27,108 nt of DNA from JAYZDF01 sp036337945 (GTDB lineage Bacteria > Myxococcota > Kuafuiibacteriia > Kuafuiibacteriales > Kuafuiibacteriaceae): contig JAYZDF010000073.1 of assembly GCA_036337945.1 (NCBI GenBank), forward strand, positions 1 to 27,108, given 5' to 3'. Position numbers and translations under genes: made by a program. A model generated the notes under the pieces. The model worked only from the letters and a program-made list of their open reading frames with translations. It was not told where the DNA came from and made no database searches. This document shows, one piece after another, positions 24,970 through 27,108 of this stretch (position 1 is its first letter; the number at the start of each line of letters is the position of its first letter).

Positions 24970-26664
24970 TTAGTTCAATTTAGCAAAATACTCTTTGATT
25001 GCATCTCTTTCAAGATGCACCAAATGAACAACGGTATCACCGGGCTTCGCCCAGGTTAGGGCATACTTCAAAGCCTCGACTTCGTTTTCAAGACTCTGAA
25101 ACTTTGACGAAGGAAATTGCTTTTGTTGCAAGATATCGCGAAACAAACGTTCGGACTCCTCTGGAGACCGCCCGCGATGATAGTTCTCAGGCAGGCCCCG
25201 GAGAACGAGTTGGTCTGGTGTAAAGTCCAAAAGAACATCCACCAGATCTCTGAGGTCCTGTTCGCTTCTATCGCCTGCTTGAGCAAAGCTAATGCTTATC
25301 CTGCCTTCAGACGCTTGCATTGACTTCACCATACCGAGAACAGCTCTCATTCCGTGAGGATTGTGAGCGAAGTCTAAAATAATATGTACACCGTTGTGCT
25401 CAATCACGTGACAACGACCAGGGTTATCGTGCCAGTTCAGACCAAATTCAGAAAGACCTGCGCGAACAACTTCTCTGTCAACACCAAGCGTTGTTGCAAG
25501 TGCGCATGCAAGCAGGGCATTGCTTAGGTTATGTCGTGCGGCGCCACCGTGAACCGCCGGAATTTCTCCAACCTTCATGATCTCAAAAGTACGCGCTTCT
25601 CGCGCACCGTAAATTGTATCATCTTGAACCCAAACCGCACTCCCACCGTTTTTCACGTGTGTCCGAAGTTTGTCACTCGGAGCCAGTGAGGTATAACAAT
25701 GAGCCTGCTCGAACTGCGCGGCCAATTCCATCACGTACTCATCATCTGCATTGATCACACATGTTCCCGACGAATGCACAGCCTTGTAAACCAAGGTCTT
25801 CACCTGAGCCATTCCACGTTCGTCATTGATTCCATATTCGCCGAGATGGTCAGCAGCAACATTCGTCACCACCGCCACATTGCAAGAAGATATACCGAGA
25901 CCTCTTCTGAGCATTCCACCTCTAGCCGTTTCCAATACGGCAACCTGAACCTTTGGGTGCCGAAGAATGAAACGAGCGGCACCTGGTCCTGTCCAATCGC
26001 CTTTCTCTACGACTTCTCCATCAATCGATATACCGTCCGTTGAGCTCGTCCCAACGCTTAGGCCCGCGGCTCTAAAGATAGCAGCAGTCATTCTCGCGGT
26101 TGTCGTTTTCCCGTTCGTACCCGTAATAAGTAACGTTGGAATCGCTTTCAGATCTACCCAACTCACTTCGGTGACCGCAGGCAACTTATCGCGAGGCCAG
26201 GTGACAGAAAACTCGCCGTAGCCAAGGGAGAACTCATCGTCATCCCACAAATATGGAATATTTCGCTGCTTTGCTTCAGCCATTAGCTCCATAAGCCTTG
26301 TTGAACGTTCTTCATCTCGTGTGGCTTGTACTTCGGACAGGACCTGGTCTAAGTCCTTCGAAATGTCTTCCCCATTATATTTCGCGATCGAAGCATTGGC
26401 GGCCCATTCAAAAACAACCACCGACGCGTAAAGAGCATCAACTGGTGCGCCGGCGGTAATCGCTAGCCCAGATTGGAATTGACGAACAATGAACGGGGAA
26501 ATCTCGAAATCTAGGTGAGTACGAATACGATCAAGACCAGAAGCGAATCCGTCGATAAAGATTCTCGACTCCTCCGGTTTTGTTACCTCAACTTCGACGA
26601 TAGGACCCGGAACTGTTGACTGCAAATTTAGGCCCGTAAGCCTTCTTGCGTCGAGGAGCTTCAT
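24970..26664 (-). CDS. Mur ligase family protein, cyanophycin-synthetase-like, without ATP-grasp domain
   Basis: The 564-residue protein starts with a segment like the N-terminal domain of CphA (LDARRLTGLNLQS), then at about 175-500 a Mur ligase module: P-loop GTNGKTTT (182-189), the CphA-type LETARGGMLRRGLG, VTNVAADHLGEYGI, a HNLSNALLA segment and DFAHNPHGM, then a C-terminal ligase domain. Mur-type modules make ATP-dependent amide bonds; in CphA the Mur module adds arginine to the aspartate chain while an ATP-grasp module adds aspartate. No ATP-grasp signature is visible between the N-domain and the P-loop. ATG 26664 overlaps the upstream stop as TGATG, implying coupled translation with the cphA-like gene. 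The product made is uncertain. Confidence 0.88.
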   Translation of the reverse strand: MKLLDARRLTGLNLQSTVPGPIVEVEVTKPEESRIFIDGFASGLDRIRTHLDFEISPFIVRQFQSGLAITAGAPVDALYASVVVFEWAANASIAKYNGEDISKDLDQVLSEVQATRDEERSTRLMELMAEAKQRNIPYLWDDDEFSLGYGEFSVTWPRDKLPAVTEVSWVDLKAIPTLLITGTNGKTTTARMTAAIFRAAGLSVGTSSTDGISIDGEVVEKGDWTGPGAARFILRHPKVQVAVLETARGGMLRRGLGISSCNVAVVTNVAADHLGEYGINDERGMAQVKTLVYKAVHSSGTCVINADDEYVMELAAQFEQAHCYTSLAPSDKLRTHVKNGGSAVWVQDDTIYGAREARTFEIMKVGEIPAVHGGAARHNLSNALLACALATTLGVDREVVRAGLSEFGLNWHDNPGRCHVIEHNGVHIILDFAHNPHGMRAVLGMVKSMQASEGRISISFAQAGDRSEQDLRDLVDVLLDFTPDQLVLRGLPENYHRGRSPEESERLFRDILQQKQFPSSKFQSLENEVEALKYALTWAKPGDTVVHLVHLERDAIKEYFAKLN

Positions 26665-27108
26665 CAATCAGATTCTTCCCTCGCGAGACGAACACCACGA
26701 TTGTCTACGATCATGCTGGCATCACCGAGCACAGCAGCATCGTAGTGCAACGGGGTGTCAACTAAGGTGGACTCAGACTCAACGTTTTGTTCTTCGTTAC
26801 CTCTCGCTTCTTGAAATTTAACAATCTGTTTCCAGCATCTGGAAATGTTATCTCCAAACACTAAAAGAAGATCTCCTCGCTGACACATTTCAAGCCCAGC
26901 ACCGACGGCCTCTTTTTCATCGATAAACAAGGTAATCTTTTCTGGAGCAAAGCCAGCATCGATAAGCCCCTGTCGTAATAGCTTGGGAACTTCGTCTGGT
27001 TCTCGACCGCGAAGCGCATCATCTCTTCTCACAATAATGTGATCGAAGGGCCCGGACGCTGCCGTCGCCGCAATTTCAAGGATGTCTTCGTTTCGGCGAT
27101 CACCCGGC
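26664..27108 (-). CDS. cphA: C-terminal part of cyanophycin synthetase-like protein (cut by window edge)
   Basis: The frame is open to the right edge and encodes the last 147 residues or so of a Mur-ligase C-terminal domain. The start of the visible part reads PGDRRNEDILEIA, followed by FDHIIVRRDDALRGREPDEV and later GDLLLVFGDN, which is the typical ending of CphA-type enzymes (PGDRRDED followed by an RGR-x-x-GEV-like motif). The GTG at 27032 is internal, not the start. After the domain there is a 45-residue acidic tail. Cyanophycin synthetase makes multi-L-arginyl-poly-L-aspartate, a nitrogen store, but the catalytic ATP-grasp and P-loop parts are outside the window, so activity cannot be judged. 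The stop overlaps the next gene's ATG. Confidence 0.82.
   Translation of the reverse strand, partial: PGDRRNEDILEIAATAASGPFDHIIVRRDDALRGREPDEVPKLLRQGLIDAGFAPEKITLFIDEKEAVGAGLEMCQRGDLLLVFGDNISRCWKQIVKFQEARGNEEQNVESESTLVDTPLHYDAAVLGDASMIVDNRGVRLAREESD

Noticed and set aside
1..27108. CRISPR array, mobile element, tRNA or phage module
   Set aside because: I saw no regularly spaced repeats, transposase or integrase motifs, cloverleaf-like sequence or phage structural gene on either strand.

Overview
The window comes from a Gram-negative bacterium with an estimated 47-50% G+C. Three or four predicted lipoproteins, a protein ending in an Omp85-type outer-membrane barrel, an O-antigen-ligase-family membrane protein and a probable undecaprenyl-phosphate flippase all point to a double-membrane envelope. 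The style (many family-less lipoproteins, large multidomain FG-GAP/ASPIC proteins, frequent GTG/TTG starts) fits the former deltaproteobacterial lineages such as Bdellovibrionota/Oligoflexia or Myxococcota relatives, but no rRNA or marker gene settles this. I found no tRNA, rRNA, CRISPR array, insertion sequence, integrase or phage gene.

Layout: (1) 1-770: the tail of an unknown + strand gene converging on ribA. (2) 934-6416: a metalloprotease/beta-propeller/barrel protein followed by a large lipoprotein, probably one operon. (3) 6489-9085: a small coiled-coil protein and a DUF368/PopT flippase, converging tail to tail with an O-antigen-ligase-family gene. (4) 9286-11705: a 2OG-Fe(II) oxygenase converging on a cysteine synthase-glutaredoxin fusion. 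(5) 11888-17493, all +: an EmrE-type transporter, a LysM/CHAP-like cell-wall protein, a lipoprotein, a divergent ferrochelatase-like protein and another lipoprotein. (6) 17592-24668, all -: reading in transcription order, an M23 peptidase, a fibrillin-like protein, a chlorophyllase-like hydrolase, a split FG-GAP/ASPIC/thioredoxin/TPR lipoprotein and an aldose-1-epimerase. (7) 24970-27108, -: a cyanophycin-synthetase-type gene, cut by the window edge, translationally coupled to a second Mur ligase.

The most striking observation is at 19970-19972. A single in-frame TGA cuts what looks like one lipoprotein into two ORFs. Six FG-GAP blades lie before the TGA and the seventh, with the ASPIC domain, lies after it. 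Seven nucleotides downstream of the TGA is a 9-bp hairpin with a 5-nt loop whose geometry fits the bacterial SECIS rule. Selenocysteine insertion, stop-codon readthrough, restart at a TTG, a nonsense mutation and a sequencing error are all possible. Other points worth attention are the protease-propeller-Omp85 chimera, the ferrochelatase homologue lacking the active-site glutamate, the CysK-Grx fusion, the pairing of a fibrillin-like and a chlorophyllase-like gene, and a tandem CphA/Mur-ligase pair. Several apparently exported enzymes carry disordered leaders instead of Sec signals.
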